Notes: generated by a model not told the origin, from the letters alone. Positions 1 through 9,052 are shown, counted from the stretch's first letter. The stretch: 64,000 bases of DNA from Muribaculum sp. An289 (GCF_002159555.1 NZ_NFIV01000003.1:1-64000), one strand, 5' to 3'. Program-made: numbers and translations.

Positions 1-664
<664 letters not shown>

Positions 665-740
665 CGTTCCGGCGCCTCGAAGTGTCTCTTTCCTGCCGCA
701 TACGCGGGGGCAACGGTGACCCGTTCCCCCGTGACGAATA

Positions 741-850
741 AAGGCGGCAATGGAGGCGGGGTCCCACCTCTTCCCATCCCGAACAGAGAAGTTAAGCCCG
801 CCATCGCCGATGGTACTGCCCGTAAGGGCGGGAGAGTAGGCCGCCGCCGT
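741..850 (+). rRNA. 5S ribosomal RNA
   Basis: The segment has the 5S core CCCATCCCGAACAGAGAAG (about 774-792) and complementary ends, GGCGGC near 743 and GCCGCC near 840-848, that form helix I. The length of about 110 nt is normal for 5S. It lies directly after the 23S gene and before a strong hairpin terminator. Exact ends are approximate. Confidence 0.9.
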
Positions 851-858
851 CCTTGATG

Positions 859-913
859 AGGAGGTCCCAGCGACACCGGGCTCGTCCCGTGCGCGAGGGG
901 CCTCCTTTTTTTT
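859..913 (+). terminator. rrn operon terminator
   Basis: An inverted repeat (AGGAGGTCCC at 859-868 with GGGGCCTCCT at 897-906, one G-U pair) is followed by a run of T to about 913. It sits just after 5S rRNA, as expected for intrinsic termination of the rRNA operon. The region from 914 to 1169 is AT-rich and I see no gene or clear promoter match in it. Confidence 0.85.
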
Positions 914-1169
914 CGTATCCGTCCCGCCCGTATCTTCTGGTCCGGATTCTTTTTTTTGCCTGAATCTATTTTATTGAAAATAAGGTAATTCATCTTTGAT
1001 GTGCATATAAATTATATATATTTTTCCGTCCTGTATAGCTTTTCCCTCCTTATTAATTCGTATTTTTGTTTGGCAAGTAGCGTGGAATATATAATTATAA
1101 TGCTTTTCATGTTGGGCTGAACTTGCTTGTCAGATGTATGGGGATGAAAGAATCTTAATATGAAATGAT

Positions 1170-2732
1170 ATGAAAAAGTTGAATTTTATCTTTTGTTTTG
1201 TATTGTCAGTTTTTCTGTTTTCCGCGTGCCAGAAGACGGAGGAATTGCAGTCTATCGAATTAAGCCATTCAGAGCTCAATATGGCGGTTGGCGACACGGT
1301 AAGATTGTCGGTGTCGGTTACTGGAAACAGCCATGATGTAATCCTTTCATGGTCTTCCTCGAATCCGGCTGTAGTGACGGTAGATGACGGTCTGGTTACG
1401 GCAGTATCTTCCGGAAATGCAGAAATATCTGTAAGTTGCGGTGATGTGTCTGATGTTTGTTCAGTGATGGTTGCCAGTGGATCAGGGGCAAATCCCGATG
1501 TAGAATCGGTAAAACTGGATAAGGATAAACGCACAATGGTCAAGGGCGAAAAATTGAAGTTTACGGCAACAATAGAGCCGGAAGAGGCGGCTGAGTGGAC
1601 TGAAATCCAGTGGTTGTCTTCAGATGAGTCTGTGGCAGTAGTCGATGATGAAGGCCTCGTCTCCGCTTTGGCCGTGGGGAACGTTACAATTACAGCGAAG
1701 GCAGGTGATGTTTATGATGAATGTGAAGTGAATGTCGTGGAAAAGTCTGTGGAAGATATAATCCTTAGTGAAGTCGATATAGAACTTACTGTCGGGCAGA
1801 CTCATACTTTGACCGCTACTGTAATGCCTGAAGGCTTGGACGATGTTGTCCTCGAATGGGCGACTTCAGACGGGAATGTCGCAGTTGTCGATAATGAAGG
1901 TACTGTGACTGCTGTGTCCGCAGGTAAAGCTATCATTACTGTAACGTGTCAGAGTGTAATGTCAGAGTGCAATGTTACGGTGACTGCCGTGCAATTGCCA
2001 GCTCCGCAGATTGGCGATTTTTATTATTCAGACGGAACATGGTCCTCCAATCTCGATGATGAGAAGCAGGTAGTAGGTGTCGTATTTTATGTCGGTGACC
2101 CTGCACAAGACGATGGTATTTTAAGGAATGACTATCCTGAATGTACGCATGGCCTTGTGGTTTCTTTACAGTGCCAGAAAGGCCCTTGGCAAGCGGGATA
2201 TTCAAATTACAATGATCATGTAGATGTCTGGGTGCAGGAAAATCTTTCGGGATATGAAAGTCTGTTAGGCGGAATGAATGGCAATCTTCCCGAAGACAAT
2301 CTTAATGAAATGCTTGGATACCAGTATACCAAGGCAATAAAGGCTTTTAATGAAGAACTGTCACATGCGGATTGTATTGTAGATGTCGTGTCCGGAATTT
2401 CTTCATTTGAAGCAGAGACTCCTGCCCCGGATTCTTCTACCGGATGGTATTTGCCGTCTATAAAGGAAGTTACCCTGATGTTTTACGGAGAATACGATGA
2501 TAATATATATAATATATTTAATGAGGCTCCTAACAGAGACGTTGTCAACGCTTCGCTTTCGGAAATTTCGGGTGCGGATCTTATCGGGGACGATGATATG
2601 TACTATTGGTCAAGTTCGGAAACATACGCAAACAGTCCTGGCCAGGCGTATTCAATGTATGCCAGGTTTCCTATGATTTCGCAATGGATGAAGACATCGG
2701 AAGGAGCGTATTTTTATATTCTGGCATTTTAG
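1170..2732 (+). CDS. Ig-like (Big_2) repeat lipoprotein with DUF1566-like C-terminus
   Basis: The 520 aa product begins with a lipoprotein signal peptide (lipobox FSAC, Cys about residue 20). Three bacterial Ig-like repeats follow at about 24-103, 112-192 and 193-272, each with the Big_2 pattern of an SLDDD/ELTVGQT start and an SxxAxI(T/S)V end. The rest (about 278-520) resembles the DUF1566/Lcl type, with TGWYLPS and YYWSSSE motifs. It is probably anchored at the outer membrane, possibly surface exposed. It stands alone between the rRNA operon and the sigma-factor unit and has its own terminator. No enzymatic residue pattern is evident; adhesion or binding is a guess. Confidence 0.8.
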   Translation: MKKLNFIFCFVLSVFLFSACQKTEELQSIELSHSELNMAVGDTVRLSVSVTGNSHDVILSWSSSNPAVVTVDDGLVTAVSSGNAEISVSCGDVSDVCSVMVASGSGANPDVESVKLDKDKRTMVKGEKLKFTATIEPEEAAEWTEIQWLSSDESVAVVDDEGLVSALAVGNVTITAKAGDVYDECEVNVVEKSVEDIILSEVDIELTVGQTHTLTATVMPEGLDDVVLEWATSDGNVAVVDNEGTVTAVSAGKAIITVTCQSVMSECNVTVTAVQLPAPQIGDFYYSDGTWSSNLDDEKQVVGVVFYVGDPAQDDGILRNDYPECTHGLVVSLQCQKGPWQAGYSNYNDHVDVWVQENLSGYESLLGGMNGNLPEDNLNEMLGYQYTKAIKAFNEELSHADCIVDVVSGISSFEAETPAPDSSTGWYLPSIKEVTLMFYGEYDDNIYNIFNEAPNRDVVNASLSEISGADLIGDDDMYYWSSSETYANSPGQAYSMYARFPMISQWMKTSEGAYFYILAF

Positions 2733-2753
2733 AAGTGATATATTTTAAAATCG

Positions 2754-2790
2754 AAGGATGTGCCTGAAAACAAGTAGGGCGCATCCTTTT
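2754..2790 (+). terminator. Terminator after the Ig-like lipoprotein gene
   Basis: AAGGATGTGCC (2754-2764) pairs with GGCGCATCCTT (about 2778-2788, one G-U), followed by a short T run. Confidence 0.75.
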
Positions 2791-2900
2791 GTCGTAAATA
2801 ATTGTATGTTTTTTTTACTTTATGTGTCGTTATGCGTATATTAGTTAAAGTTTGCAAATGATTTCGCGATTATGCTTATAATATTCTTATTTTAAGTGAA

Positions 2901-3446
2901 ATGAAAATATTGAGCGATGCATATCTGATGCGTTTGTTGTCTGATGGATATCAATGGCCTATGCCTGTTTTGCTTAAACGGTATGGAAATATGGTGTACC
3001 GCCTCGTCTACCGAATTTTGCAAGACAGCGATGAGGTCGATGATATTGCACAGGAAGTCTTTGTCAAGGTATGGATGAAAGCTGCGGATTATGATGAAAA
3101 ATACAAATTGTCGACATGGATTTACCATATAGCCTATAATCTTTCCGTGGACCGTCTGCGTGAACTTGACCGGAAAGCGGTCTTTGAATCGGAGTACGGC
3201 GTGTTTTCGGATGATTCCCTTGATTTTGAGGATCCCACAGTCAAGGATGATTTCAGAAAATTACTGAAAATTGTTTTGTCAAAACTGACACCTTCGCAGA
3301 GGGGCGTGTTCTGTCTTTCGGAACTTGAGGGCCTGTCTTATAAAGAAATTTCATATATTACAGGTATGACATACGATTCAATAAAGAGCAATTTGTATTT
3401 AGCCAGAAAAAATATTAAAAACACATTGCAGAGGAGGTATAAATGA
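2901..3446 (+). CDS. RNA polymerase sigma factor, ECF (sigma-70 family)
   Basis: The 181 aa protein has the two ECF domains. Region 2 is at about 20-90, with EVDDIAQEVFVKVW and the STWIYHIAYN helix; region 4 is at about 120-178, with LTPSQRGVFCLSELEGLSYKEI and a helix-turn-helix ending in the SIKSNLYLARK motif. It should direct transcription of a small regulon. It is the first gene of a three-gene unit: its stop codon overlaps the start of the next gene by 4 nt. Its partner is likely the downstream single-TM protein, by analogy with sigma/anti-sigma pairs. It is not placed beside a SusC-type receptor, so it is unlike the FecI-type sigma factors of many Bacteroidetes nutrient loci. Confidence 0.92.
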   Translation: MKILSDAYLMRLLSDGYQWPMPVLLKRYGNMVYRLVYRILQDSDEVDDIAQEVFVKVWMKAADYDEKYKLSTWIYHIAYNLSVDRLRELDRKAVFESEYGVFSDDSLDFEDPTVKDDFRKLLKIVLSKLTPSQRGVFCLSELEGLSYKEISYITGMTYDSIKSNLYLARKNIKNTLQRRYK

Positions 3447-3805
3447 TGGATTATGAGGAATTTATAAAGAAGATGAGGAAAACGGGTCCGGTATTTCCGA
3501 AATCTTTGGTAAAGTCATTGTTGAAAGAAATGCGCATGCAAAGTATGACGGAAGATTCATCGTGGCGTATGACGTTTTACCGCTTTACTGTTTCAGTTGT
3601 CTGTGCGGTGCTTACAGTGTCCTTAGCCCTGCTTTTTTACTCCGGACAGGGAGTCCGGGCTGGAAAACCATTGTATGTGTCGCATTCTGGGGTGCCGGCT
3701 GTCTTCTATTCTGAGAAGTATCTGCCCGAAAACTCCGTCCAGTTTGAAGTACGTTTGGATACCTATAAGAAAAAATTAATTTTTTTACAGAATGAAAAAA
3801 AATAG
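3443..3805 (+). CDS. Small single-TM protein, candidate anti-sigma factor
   Basis: The 120 aa product has a charged N-terminal part (1-45), one hydrophobic segment (about 50-67) and a C-terminal part of about 50 residues. That order (cytosolic N-terminus, TM, periplasmic tail) and the ATGA overlap with the ECF sigma gene fit an anti-sigma factor. I do not recognise an anti-sigma zinc motif (HxxxCxxC) or a named family, so the role rests on position. An unusual AGGAGG sits 5 nt upstream of the ATG (3432-3437), inside the sigma gene; strong Shine-Dalgarno sites are rare in this phylum. Confidence 0.65.
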   Translation: MMDYEEFIKKMRKTGPVFPKSLVKSLLKEMRMQSMTEDSSWRMTFYRFTVSVVCAVLTVSLALLFYSGQGVRAGKPLYVSHSGVPAVFYSEKYLPENSVQFEVRLDTYKKKLIFLQNEKK

Positions 3806-4826
3806 ATTATTGTGTTTTATCGCAGCAATGGTGGCTGTTTTGTTTTTGGATGTTTCGTGCGCTGAGGATTATTATTATGTAACTACGGATATTAGTCATA
3901 CGGATAGGGTACATAGAAAGGTATTTCTCTCCGATACTGCCATACTTAATGATTTCAGGGCAAATGGGTGGAAGGTGTCGGAAGCAGGCGGACAGGATTC
4001 ATCTTTTTTTATTAAAGGAAATGACAACAGATATAAGGCCGCGGCTACGTGCATCTCGGGCAAACCGGATTCCCTGGGTCTTTTTTTCATACCCGGGATA
4101 CGGGAAAAAATCGATAAGCATTTCAAGTGGTTTACTACTGAATACGTTTATTCGGCTTATTTTCCTAAATGCGAATTGCCTGTTCTTCCGATAGAAGAAT
4201 TTATCGATTTGCAGGATAGGAACATTTGGTTGAGAGGCGAAGGAATGGATCCTGCCATGAGCGGCTATGAGATTTTTTATCAACTTGACGATATAAATAA
4301 TGATTTTTTGAAGTGGTATGCGTATTCTTGCCTTGAATTCGATCTCGATTTGTTCATGCCTTATGTAGACAAAAAGATGGCAGATTCGTTGGTGAAGAAT
4401 AAGGCGGACATATTTTCGCAAGTTGTGTTATCCGATATATCCGGCTCGGCAGATCCCGAATATTTCAGCGATATTGCGGATGAATATTTCGACTGTTCAT
4501 ATTTCAATGGACTGTATGAAACGCATAAACAGGTGATTGACAGTCTTTATAATGCGACAGAGGAGCAGGCTCTCGAAAAATTTTCCTCGTATTGGTATTT
4601 TTCTGTAAAGATGCCAGGGAAGATAGTTTCAACGGACGCGAAACAGTGCGATGGGAAAACTGCCTTGTGGTACGTTTATCCTATCAGGATGATAGACGGG
4701 CCGATGAAGATTGAGGCGGTTTCCGTTAAAACGAATATATGGGCCTGTGCCGTAAGTGCAATTGTCATTGGTTTGGCCGTTTATTCGATTTTAAGAAAAT
4801 CCGGTCCGCGGTGCAGACGGAGTTAA
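3792..4826 (+). CDS. Unrecognised lipoprotein with C-terminal membrane segment
   Basis: The 344 aa product starts with a lipoprotein-type signal (FLDVSC, Cys about residue 24) and ends with a hydrophobic stretch at about 316-335 followed by a basic tail (RKSGPRCRRS). I recognise no domain. The middle is rich in aromatic and acidic residues. The gene overlaps the candidate anti-sigma gene by 14 nt, so it is probably co-transcribed with the ECF sigma factor. It may be the sensory or effector component of that unit, or simply its target. A cleaved lipoprotein with a second anchor at the C-terminus is unusual. Confidence 0.6.
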   Translation: MKKNRLLCFIAAMVAVLFLDVSCAEDYYYVTTDISHTDRVHRKVFLSDTAILNDFRANGWKVSEAGGQDSSFFIKGNDNRYKAAATCISGKPDSLGLFFIPGIREKIDKHFKWFTTEYVYSAYFPKCELPVLPIEEFIDLQDRNIWLRGEGMDPAMSGYEIFYQLDDINNDFLKWYAYSCLEFDLDLFMPYVDKKMADSLVKNKADIFSQVVLSDISGSADPEYFSDIADEYFDCSYFNGLYETHKQVIDSLYNATEEQALEKFSSYWYFSVKMPGKIVSTDAKQCDGKTALWYVYPIRMIDGPMKIEAVSVKTNIWACAVSAIVIGLAVYSILRKSGPRCRRS

Positions 4827-4882
4827 CTCGGGGCAATGTTTCATTTTGGCCTGTATGGGGATATCCCATGCCGGAAAACAGG

Positions 4883-4920
4883 AAAGAGGATACGCTTGAA
4901 TATCCAAGTGTACCCTCTTT
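4883..4920. terminator. Bidirectional hairpin between convergent genes
   Basis: AAAGAGG-ATACGCTTG (4883-4898) pairs with CAAGTGTACCCTCTTT (4905-4920) with two non-Watson-Crick positions. It lies in the 117 nt between the stop codons of the convergent genes at 3792-4826 (+) and 4944-6725 (-), and probably serves both. Confidence 0.7.
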
Positions 4921-4943
4921 CGCTTTATTGCTACAAGCATTTG

Positions 4944-6725
4944 CTATTCGGCAAATGCTATTATCTCGCCTTTGGCCACATTGTCGCCCTGTTTTGCGCA
5001 GATAGCCACAATCTTGCCGTCGAAACCTGAAACTACTTCTTCCATTCCGTAATATGCCTGGACGTAGCACAAAGGTTTGTCGGCTTCAACCTTTGTGCCG
5101 ATATTAGGTGCCGTAGATGCATCGTCTACATCTATCTGCCATATTACCTGACCCTTTACAGGAGCCTGCACAGGTTTTGCGTTAGGGTATTTTTCGGTAA
5201 TTTTTTCTATATCGAACTTAGGCATTTCGACTACAGGCCTTGTGATGACAATCGGTGCGCCGGCTTTGGCCCTTGCAGCTTCGAGGTCTTTCTTGAACCT
5301 TTCTTCAGCTATGCCGCTCTTGTAATCGAGATACTGCCTCTCGTGCATTGCATATTCGAAGAGTTCTTCGTCGTCTTCGCCGAAGTCCCAGCCCCTTTCC
5401 TGCATGTCTTTCCTGTACTTGTCGAGCTCGTTAGGGAAGGCGTCCTGAGGGTTGCCGGTGTAGAATTCAAGGCCTTTGCTCTTGGCAAGTTCAACGATTT
5501 CAGGAGCAAGAGGTCCAGGAAGTTTTCCGGTTTTGCCGAGAATCATGTTCCATGTATCCTTGTCTATGGTAGTCCAGCGAGGCTGTCCTTTGAGCGTATT
5601 CATGAGGTTCATGAGCGCCGTATTCTTGACATACTGGCTGAAAGGAGTTACCAATGGCGGATAACCCAGTCTCGGCCATACATACTCGACTTCCTTGAAG
5701 AGCAATACCATAAGGTTGTCAAGAGTGAGTTCTGGCTTGCCCTGGTTCTTCAGTGACAGGTTTATAGCTCCGTGGAATCCTTTCAGGTCGGCCATCATTG
5801 AGCCCATCATGCCTCCTGGAAGTCCGCAGCCTACGAGGAGGGAACTCATCTTGGAGTTGCCTTTGTCTATCCAATAGCCGAGGAAGTCGTCTATGAATGA
5901 CTGTGTCAGCCTTCTGACTTCCATGTATGCGTCCATGTTAAGGTCTTTTACGAGGAAGCCGTCGGCTTTCATCATTTCACGGATTGTGATTACGTCCGGG
6001 TGAACCTTGCCCCATGACAGCGGTTCTACCGCAACATCAAGGTAGTCCGCACCGGCACGGGCAACTTCGAGCATGGAAGCCGGAGAAAATCCAGGGCCCG
6101 TATGGCCGTGGTACTGGACAGGCATGTTAGGATATTTCTTCTTGATGGCGGCCACGAGTTTTGCCAATGCGGTAGGGCGGCCTATTCCGGCCATGTCCTT
6201 GAGGCAGATTTCATCGCAACCGTATTCGACAACTTTGTCTACGATGTCCATGTAGTATTCGACCGTGTGGATCGGGGAGTGGGTGATGGACAGGGCTACC
6301 TGGGAAATCATTCCGCCTTTCTTGGCGTATTCTACAGAAAGTCTGAGGTTCCTGTGGTCGTTAAGTCCGCAGAACGATCTGGAAATGTTGGTTCCCTGTT
6401 TTGCTTTTACCTTGTACATCAATTCGCGGACGTCTGCCGGAACCGGGAACATCCTGAGCGCATTGAGACCCCTTTCGAGCATGTGTGTCTGGATGCCTAC
6501 CTTGTTGAAAGGCGCAGTCCATTCACGGACGGCCCTGTTCGGGTTCTGTCCGAAAAGCAGGTTTACCTGTTCGAAAGCTCCTCCGTTCGTCTCGACCCTG
6601 TCGAAACATCCCATGTCGATTATGGCTGGAGCGACTTCTTTAAGCTGGTGGACCATAGGGACATATTTTCCCGATGATTGCCACATGTCCCTATAAACGA
6701 GGGAGAATTTTATTTCACGTGCCAT
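4944..6725 (-). CDS. Oxaloacetate decarboxylase / pyruvate carboxylase carboxyltransferase subunit (OadA-like)
   Basis: The 593 aa protein has the HMGL-like TIM-barrel carboxyltransferase domain (about 1-290), with metal and substrate motifs FDRVETNGGA, ICLKDMAG (the Lys that is carbamylated in OadA) and QYHGHTGPG. A conserved carboxylase domain follows (about 300-470), then a C-terminal biotinyl/lipoyl-like domain (about 525-593). In this family the enzyme moves a carboxyl group between biotin and a keto acid such as oxaloacetate/pyruvate. The biotin acceptor motif AMKM is not present; the aligned segment reads AYYGMEE, with no lysine. A separate biotin carrier may therefore be needed. It is a single-gene unit with a TAnnTTTG promoter match at 6791-6798. 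The exact substrate is not certain. Confidence 0.85.
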   Translation of the reverse strand: MAREIKFSLVYRDMWQSSGKYVPMVHQLKEVAPAIIDMGCFDRVETNGGAFEQVNLLFGQNPNRAVREWTAPFNKVGIQTHMLERGLNALRMFPVPADVRELMYKVKAKQGTNISRSFCGLNDHRNLRLSVEYAKKGGMISQVALSITHSPIHTVEYYMDIVDKVVEYGCDEICLKDMAGIGRPTALAKLVAAIKKKYPNMPVQYHGHTGPGFSPASMLEVARAGADYLDVAVEPLSWGKVHPDVITIREMMKADGFLVKDLNMDAYMEVRRLTQSFIDDFLGYWIDKGNSKMSSLLVGCGLPGGMMGSMMADLKGFHGAINLSLKNQGKPELTLDNLMVLLFKEVEYVWPRLGYPPLVTPFSQYVKNTALMNLMNTLKGQPRWTTIDKDTWNMILGKTGKLPGPLAPEIVELAKSKGLEFYTGNPQDAFPNELDKYRKDMQERGWDFGEDDEELFEYAMHERQYLDYKSGIAEERFKKDLEAARAKAGAPIVITRPVVEMPKFDIEKITEKYPNAKPVQAPVKGQVIWQIDVDDASTAPNIGTKVEADKPLCYVQAYYGMEEVVSGFDGKIVAICAKQGDNVAKGEIIAFAE

Positions 6726-6790
6726 TTTTTATAATTATGTATTGTAATTGTCTTCAGCGCGCATGGTTTTCCATGCAAAATTTAATCCCA

Positions 6791-6798
6791 CAAATATA
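6791..6798 (-). promoter_or_regulatory. Candidate -7 element for the OadA-like gene
   Basis: Read on the minus strand this is TATATTTG, matching the Bacteroidetes -7 consensus TAnnTTTG. It lies 65 nt upstream of the start codon. No good TTTG is seen at the 19 nt spacing. Confidence 0.4.
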
Positions 6799-6879
6799 GG
6801 CAATATTATTCCAATACGGTTATCCGGAAGCGGAAAAATTGCCGTCGTAGGAAAATTTTTTGGAGGTTGTCAGATTTTT

Positions 6880-6910
6880 TTTGGTTCGAATGAAAAAATG
6901 TGTATCTTTG
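6880..6910 (+). promoter_or_regulatory. Promoter of tRNA-His
   Basis: TTTG at 6880-6883 and TATCTTTG at 6903-6910 are separated by exactly 19 nt, the Bacteroidetes -33/-7 promoter arrangement. The tRNA starts 28 nt after the -7 element. Confidence 0.8.
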
Positions 6911-6938
6911 CAGTCCCTTTCAGGATTGAAAGGAAAAT

Positions 6939-7013
6939 GGTGCCTGTAGTTCAGTTGGTTAGAGCGTCAGATTGTGGTTCTGAATGTCGTGGGTTCGAGT
7001 CCCACCCGGCACC
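6939..7013 (+). tRNA. tRNA-His (anticodon GTG)
   Basis: A full cloverleaf can be drawn. The anticodon loop is in CAGATTGTGGTTCTG and reads GTG. The T arm is GTGGG-TTCGAGT-CCCAC. G-1 at 6939 pairs with the discriminator C at 7013, the hallmark of tRNA-His. One acceptor position (T6945 with C7007) is unpaired. CCA is not encoded. Confidence 0.95.
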
Positions 7014-7018
7014 CTGGG

Positions 7019-7058
7019 AAACGGGGTACTGTCCGTAAAGGCCGGCCCCGTTTTTTTT
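7019..7058 (+). terminator. Terminator after tRNA-His
   Basis: AACGGGG (7019-7026 region) pairs with CCCCGTT (7046-7052), with further internal pairing and a run of T to about 7058. Confidence 0.8.
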
Positions 7059-7091
7059 GTTTGTTAATTTGAGTTATAATTAAAACGGAAA

Positions 7092-7820
7092 ATGAGACGT
7101 TTGTTTTTTTTGCTCTCCATCGTCATCTGTTCGGCGGTGTCGGCTTGCAGTTTTTTGGAAAATAAGGATTTTGTAGCGGCAGAAGTCACTTTTGAAGATA
7201 TCTCTTTCGATACTACCGGTTTCATATCCTCCGTTCCATACTCTTTCGAAGGAGGCATAGCCGTTTTTGCCAATAATTTCCAGTCTGAATACGGAAGCTA
7301 TGAAGGTTTTGCATTTTCATGTCTGAATGATACCGAAACCCCAGGGATAGTCAATCAGTTCAGCGTTTATGGGAATGGCGGGTGCGATGGGTCGTCGAAT
7401 TTTGCCGTTTACTATTATAATACGTTCGAGTCGCAGCTGGAAGGCAGGAAAATAATATTTTCGGACGATATCAGGGTGAATCTCGAGTCCGTGTGCGTTA
7501 CGAATTCGACTTATGTCGCGCTGGACATGCTCAACGGTTCCGATTTCAGTAAAAAATTCGGCCCGGGCGACTGGTTTCTCCTTACGGTAAAGGCTGTCTG
7601 CGCCGATGGCAGTGAAAAATCCGTGGAATATTATCTTGCTGATTTCAGGGATGGAAAATCCTACGTCTGCAACAGCTGGACGGAAATAGACCTGAGCAGC
7701 ATGACGGATGTGTTGTATATGGATTTTGTCCTTACCTCTTCGGACAGCGGCGAATACGGAATGAACACTCCGGCATATTTCTGTCTTGACAATCTCAAAT
7801 TCCGTTACAGGAAATATTAG
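7092..7820 (+). CDS. DUF4465 domain lipoprotein
   Basis: The 242 aa product has a lipoprotein signal (AVSAC, Cys about residue 19). The remaining sequence fits DUF4465, a beta-sandwich family of Bacteroidetes surface proteins: the segments FANNFQSEYGSYEGFAFS near 57-75, then FAVYYY, GDWFLLTVKA and a final STPAYFCLDNLKF-like strand. The family often accompanies carbohydrate or cobalamin uptake loci, but here the gene stands alone between two tRNA genes. Its molecular function is not established. Confidence 0.8.
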   Translation: MRRLFFLLSIVICSAVSACSFLENKDFVAAEVTFEDISFDTTGFISSVPYSFEGGIAVFANNFQSEYGSYEGFAFSCLNDTETPGIVNQFSVYGNGGCDGSSNFAVYYYNTFESQLEGRKIIFSDDIRVNLESVCVTNSTYVALDMLNGSDFSKKFGPGDWFLLTVKAVCADGSEKSVEYYLADFRDGKSYVCNSWTEIDLSSMTDVLYMDFVLTSSDSGEYGMNTPAYFCLDNLKFRYRKY

Positions 7821-7862
7821 AAACAGTTTCGTAGGATTACGGGACCTGGCGGTTTATCGGCT

Positions 7863-7902
7863 TGCCCCGGTTTGCCTTGGTTTGTCCCGTTTTGCCTGTG
7901 TT
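7863..7902 (+). repeat. Imperfect tandem repeat, four 10-nt units
   Basis: Four consecutive decamers read TTGCCCCGGT, TTGCCTTGGT, TTGTCCCGTT and TTGCCTGTGT. All begin with TTG and share the YCNNKKT pattern. They lie 43 nt after the DUF4465 stop codon and before the tRNA-Ala promoter. Function unknown. Confidence 0.55.
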
Positions 7903-7926
7903 ATCTATGTTGCTTGTGATAAAAAT

Positions 7927-7957
7927 TTTGCAACTAAATAAATTGTGCTTATCTTTG
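7927..7957 (+). promoter_or_regulatory. Promoter of tRNA-Ala
   Basis: TTTG at 7927-7930 and TATCTTTG at 7950-7957, spaced by exactly 19 nt, upstream of tRNA-Ala by 27 nt. Confidence 0.8.
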
Positions 7958-7984
7958 CATCCGCTTTGAATGCAATAAGGCAAT

Positions 7985-8058
7985 GGGGGTATAGCTCAGT
8001 TGGCTAGAGCATCTGCCTTGCAAGCAGAGGGTCGTCGGTTCGACTCCGACTATCTCCA
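7985..8058 (+). tRNA. tRNA-Ala (anticodon TGC)
   Basis: The acceptor stem GGGGGTA (7985-7991) pairs with TATCTCC (8051-8057, two G-U pairs). The anticodon loop CTTGCAA gives TGC. The discriminator is A at 8058 and CCA is not encoded. It is a solitary tRNA-Ala outside an rRNA operon. Confidence 0.95.
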
Positions 8059-8432
8059 CGGATGATTTCAGGCAGTTACGCGAAAGTGTGGCTGCCTGTT
8101 TCCGTATCTGAGCATGGCGGTTCCGCTGGTCCTTATTTTTCACCCCACAGCCATCTGGTTTCTTTGTAAGTTGTTAATAGTCAATAATTTGTAAAAATAC
8201 GGTCTAGTTGACAAAAGGAAGGGACATGACCGGACAACACTCACTCTTGTTTTAGATATATCTGTATTAAGGGGCATTCGTGTCCCTTGGTTTTCGTATC
8301 TATAGAGTGTGGGGTATTGGGTATCGTCTGTTTTCCTTTGGGTTAGCCACAACCTTCTATAAGACAGGCGGAATCGGCTCCACACTTTCTTGTTTGTAGC
8401 AAATCCGTAATGGGCCGGCGGGAAAAATACAG
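8059..8432. other. 374-nt intergenic region, nothing recognised
   Basis: This stretch follows tRNA-Ala and precedes the LPP20-like operon. I find no convincing ORF, no TAnnTTTG promoter at a sensible distance and no repeat of the tRNA 3' end. Short open frames on the minus strand lack homology I can recognise and are probably chance. Confidence 0.5.
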
Positions 8433-9047
8433 ATGTATGAAAAGCTTTTTTACATTGTGGCGGCATTGCTGTTGTTGACGTCTTGCGGTGCAGGCAAGAG
8501 GTCTGCCGATGTTTCGCGCGAGAAAGGCAAAAGTCTTGAAGGCGATAAAGTTATGGTAGAGACGGTAAGACTTCATGGTATCGATGAGGCCGAGGTCCTT
8601 AATGAAGACGGCACGAAATTAATCAAAATGCCTTTTAAATGGTATGCCGGCATAGGTACGGCGGACAACAAACAAGTTGCCATAGAGCTGGCCCAAAGGG
8701 AAGCCTATGCAACCATTTCGCGTGTGCTGAACAATATCGTCCAGGATCAGGCACAGCGGGGGAACCTGGCCAATAACGGCAAGGTACAGCAGGCCCTCTC
8801 TTCATATTGGGAGCAGATAAGCGTTTCGGTCCAGAATGCCTGCGAGCCGTTCGGTGAAACTGTCATTGAATACAATCCTTCTACCGGAATGTACAATGTG
8901 ACTGCGAAAGTCGGAATCAGGGGCGACCGTTTTAACGATTTGCTGGATACCGCCGGAAAGATACCTGAAAATGAACTTGACAAGGATGAGCTGGATGAAT
9001 TTATCGATATCAATAAATCGATAATGGAAGCGGCCAAAGGCATTTGA
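8433..9047 (+). CDS. LPP20-like lipoprotein
   Basis: The 204 aa product has a lipoprotein signal with lipobox LTSC (Cys about residue 17). The mature part contains the LPP20-type pattern: KWYAGIGTADNKQVAIELAQREAYATI near 66-93, a helix, then a CEPFGETVIEY / YNVTAKVGIRG pair of strands. Proteins of this kind sit in the outer membrane and are often encoded with CsgG-like proteins. The gene is the first of an operon with 9053-10092 and 10095-10862. The start is the ATG that gives the signal peptide directly. Confidence 0.75.
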   Translation: MYEKLFYIVAALLLLTSCGAGKRSADVSREKGKSLEGDKVMVETVRLHGIDEAEVLNEDGTKLIKMPFKWYAGIGTADNKQVAIELAQREAYATISRVLNNIVQDQAQRGNLANNGKVQQALSSYWEQISVSVQNACEPFGETVIEYNPSTGMYNVTAKVGIRGDRFNDLLDTAGKIPENELDKDELDEFIDINKSIMEAAKGI

Positions 9048-9052
9048 AGGTT

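Noticed and set aside
7985-8432. tRNA-Ala 3' end as an integration site for the region up to the toxin-antitoxin pair
   Set aside because: No direct repeat of the tRNA 3' end is visible downstream and no integrase gene is present.
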